A stretch of 44,536 nt of DNA from NCBI GenBank assembly GCA_022448985.1, contig JAKVCR010000037.1:1-44536 (forward strand), given 5' to 3'. This DNA is from Roseibacillus sp. (GTDB lineage: Bacteria; Verrucomicrobiota; Verrucomicrobiia; Verrucomicrobiales; Akkermansiaceae). The notes under the pieces are model-generated. The model did not search any database. It saw only the letters and a program-made list of their open reading frames with translations, and was not told the DNA's origin. A program made the translations under genes and the position numbers. Shown here piece after piece: positions 44,303-44,536 of this stretch (positions within the stretch are counted from its first letter, which is position 1; each line of letters begins with the position of its first letter).

Positions 44303-44536
44303 ATGATTGACGACGACTTCCATCGAAAGGTAGTCTGCCGTGTCTTGAGGATTGATGGCCATTTCAGGATAGTACTGTGCGGAGTGGGCATGTCCCTCTG
44401 CGGGTTGTCAGCCGGTCCCCTGCGTGAGGCCGATCTCTGGAGCGTGCAACCGCTGCCCCCCGAGGTGGCGGTTCCCGCGGTGGTCGATGACGACTGGGTG
44501 AAGAACCCCATTGATCAGTTCATCCTGTCCAGATTG
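44303..44536 (+). CDS. DUF1549-type protein, 5' fragment (3' end beyond the window)
   Basis: An open frame from ATG 44303 runs to the right edge (78 codons). A signal-like stretch (FRIVLCGVGMSLCGLSAG) is followed by LREADLWSVQPLPPEV and DDDWVKNPIDQFILSRL, the typical opening of DUF1549 in cytochrome genes of this kind. No CxxCH motif lies before DUF1549, so this copy appears to lack the PSCyt1 domain. Other possible starts are ATG 44279 and ATG 44390; the signal peptide fits a start near 44303 to 44345. It would be the third DUF1549 locus in the window. Confidence 0.7.
   Translation, partial: MIDDDFHRKVVCRVLRIDGHFRIVLCGVGMSLCGLSAGPLREADLWSVQPLPPEVAVPAVVDDDWVKNPIDQFILSRL

Noticed and set aside
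1..44536. CRISPR arrays, tRNA/rRNA genes, insertion sequences, prophage or defence genes
   Set aside because: None was seen: no regularly spaced repeats, no rRNA or tRNA-like stretches noticed, and no transposase, integrase or phage-structural motifs. A computed tRNA scan would be needed to exclude a single tRNA fully.

Overview
The window looks like a chromosomal segment of a free-living member of the PVC superphylum, most likely Verrucomicrobiota (Akkermansiaceae/Verrucomicrobiaceae-like). This is inferred from gene content: high-GC DNA, several PSCyt1/DUF1549/DUF1553 cytochrome genes paired with DUF1501 genes, a very large PVC-type haem-binding HEAT-repeat protein, a DUF1080 protein, a sulfatase, a W-A-x-x-D-P-x-x-A repeat protein, and many secreted proteins with Sec, Tat or lipoprotein signals. 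No rRNA, tRNA, CRISPR, transposase or phage gene was seen.

Layout. 1-6832 (minus) is a three-gene unit: DUF1501, then a pre-peptidase C-terminal (PPC) domain protein, then a PSCyt1-DUF1549-DUF1553 cytochrome that runs off the left edge. 6978-9575 is a membrane-anchored Ser/Thr kinase-like protein whose HRD aspartate is replaced by Asn. 9749-14652 is a tightly coupled glycolate-oxidation operon: a class V aminotransferase of the alanine/serine-glyoxylate type, then glcD, glcE and glcF. Together these would take glycolate to glyoxylate and on to glycine. 14718-18440 holds a leucine-rich-repeat protein, an alpha/beta hydrolase, an EamA transporter and a sialidase-like BNR protein. 18455-21727 is a 1090-aa PVC haem-binding protein.

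21879-22235 is the most striking locus. It encodes an ArsC-family reductase whose catalytic Cys12 codon is an in-frame TGA, followed by a hairpin with a GGTC apical loop at the right distance for a bacterial SECIS element. This is a candidate selenoprotein that conventional gene calling would truncate or lose.

22266-27851 encodes a serine hydrolase, a DUF1080 protein, an 850-aa secreted protein resembling a polysaccharide lyase, a VOC protein and a small secreted protein. 27863-31741 is a second cytochrome/DUF1501 pair, preceded by a possible 35-aa leader ORF. 31941-38037 encodes an anchored hypothetical protein, an esterase with an SHD1 domain, a Tat-exported cupin, a stand-alone PSCyt1 lipoprotein, a repeat protein and a sulfatase. 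38182-42878 is an RND pump with its adaptor; the pump carries an unusual C-terminal TM2 domain. 43091-44260 is a second serine hydrolase. At the right edge a third DUF1549-type gene starts at about 44303 and leaves the window.

Taken together the region looks geared to using algal or detrital organic matter: glycolate, sulfated or sialylated glycans, and outer-surface cytochrome systems. Assigning these systems to polymer use is inference from context. No intergenic stretch exceeds about 300 bases. The longest non-coding gaps (9576-9748, 23487-23663, 31742-31940 and 42879-43090) show nothing beyond what is listed.
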